Source of the DNA: Alphaproteobacteria bacterium | GTDB taxonomy: Bacteria; Pseudomonadota; Alphaproteobacteria; UBA9219; RFNS01 | Assembly: GCA_016124955.1 (NCBI GenBank) | Contig: WGMR01000003.1 | Location: 62,001 to 126,000, forward strand | DNA length: 64,000 bases | Direction of reading: 5' to 3' | Shown here: positions 63,539 through 64,000 of the stretch, piece after piece | Position numbering within the stretch: position 1 is the stretch's first letter | How the letters are laid out: each line of letters starts with the position of its first letter | The notes under the pieces: model-generated | What the model was told of the DNA's origin: nothing | What the model saw: only the letters and a program-made list of their open reading frames with translations | Database searches by the model: none | Translations under genes and position numbers: made by a program

Positions 63539-64000
63539 ATGAGGACAGACCCGGTTAAAGAACTTACCAAGGTCCGCGCAGGGCGGGACGTCAGTTTCTT
63601 CGATCTTTATTCCATGGATCAGGTCAGCGCCAAGGACCTCGATCTCATCATTGCCCTCGCTCGCCGCTTCCGCGAATACCGGACCCACAAATTTTCGCTC
63701 AGCGCAGGCTGTAGCCTGATCAACGCCTTTTTTGAAAACTCCACCCGCACGATGGCCAGCTTTGATCTTTCGGGCAAGCATCTGGGCATGGACACCACAA
63801 GCCTGAGCGGCGCGAATTCGACATCGAAGGGCGAAAGCTACCTCGATACTGCGCTGACGCTTGATGCCTATAACCCGAAAATCATCGTGATACGCGCGCG
63901 CGAATCCGGCGTGCCTGAAATGCTGGCGCGGCATGTGAACGCGAGCATCGTCAATGCGGGCGATGGCTGGCACGAACACCCGACGCAGGGCCTGCTCGAT
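63539..64000 (+). CDS. pyrB: Aspartate carbamoyltransferase catalytic subunit, N-terminal part
   Basis: The gene runs off the right edge; 154 codons are visible. The carbamoyl-phosphate site FFENSTRTMASFDLSGKHLG (S-T-R-T) is clear, as are the SLSGANSTSKGESYLDT loop and the HEHPTQGLLD motif, so this is the pyrimidine-pathway enzyme. The start is uncertain: the ATG at 63539 gives the usual N-terminus; an in-frame ATG at 63506, 9 bp after the putA stop, would add 11 residues. Confidence 0.93.
   Translation, partial: MRTDPVKELTKVRAGRDVSFFDLYSMDQVSAKDLDLIIALARRFREYRTHKFSLSAGCSLINAFFENSTRTMASFDLSGKHLGMDTTSLSGANSTSKGESYLDTALTLDAYNPKIIVIRARESGVPEMLARHVNASIVNAGDGWHEHPTQGLLD

Overview
The window reads as ordinary chromosome of a free-living alphaproteobacterium with fairly high GC. 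The evidence is the set of alphaproteobacterial gene neighbourhoods: ntrY-ntrX-hfq-hflX, aroQ-accB-accC-aat-DUF2155-mlaD-NDUFA12, tatABC-serS-nlpD, rpsF-rpsR-DUF2232-rplI, rne next to mrcA and prfB, and a fused ispDF. I see no insertion sequence, prophage, CRISPR array, rRNA or tRNA gene. The order of genes inside several of these blocks departs from the usual one, and those departures are the interesting part.

Layout. 1-1588 (minus): an amino-acid-type periplasmic binding protein followed by the start of a GT-C membrane glycosyltransferase that runs off the left edge. 1863-7770 (plus): ilvB-ilvN-ilvC-ilvD-mazG, a compact branched-chain amino acid operon. 16072 down to 7805 (minus): dusB, a stand-alone Fis/NtrC-tail protein, ntrY, ntrX, a HAD phosphatase, hfq, hflX and an inositol-monophosphatase-family enzyme. 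16195-17850 (plus): ispDF and pncC. 20239-17857 (minus): small lipoprotein, yajC, secD (no secF). 20330-21148 (plus): ygfZ. 26313-21145 (minus): ferritin-like protein, single-chain glycyl-tRNA synthetase, ppdK. 27293-33919: a surface-polysaccharide locus with a GT2 transferase, the dTDP-rhamnose genes rfbCBDA, a WecA/WbpL-type initiating transferase and a WbpM/PglF-type dehydratase. 38347-34205 (minus): two small orphan genes, tatABC, serS and an NlpD-like peptidase. 38509-39468: miaA. 43093-39474 (minus): mrcA and prfB, the latter with a +1 programmed frameshift. 43599-51426 (plus): rne, an M48 peptidase, a DsbA-like protein, aroQ, accBC and aat. 52703-51345 (minus): NDUFA12, mlaD, DUF2155. 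52911-56168 (plus): a large protein derived from class II ribonucleotide reductase that has lost its catalytic cysteines. 56367-58799: rpsF-rpsR-DUF2232-rplI, closed by a strong terminator. 59022 to the end: two unknown genes, putA and the start of pyrB.

Two observations stand out. First, the dusB operon carries only the Fis-like DNA-binding tail of NtrC, directly upstream of ntrYX, where other alphaproteobacteria have ntrB-ntrC. A perfect NtrC-type operator (TGCAC-N7-GTGCA) lies over the predicted dusB promoter, which suggests an autoregulated, sensor-less remnant or a Fis-like architectural protein. Second, the 1085-residue NrdJ relative keeps the reductase scaffold and the C-terminal TSCPD-type domain but has lost the NPCSE radical-cysteine motif, the other redox cysteines and the substrate-binding segment, while its reading frame is intact. 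It looks like a repurposed, catalytically dead ribonucleotide reductase.
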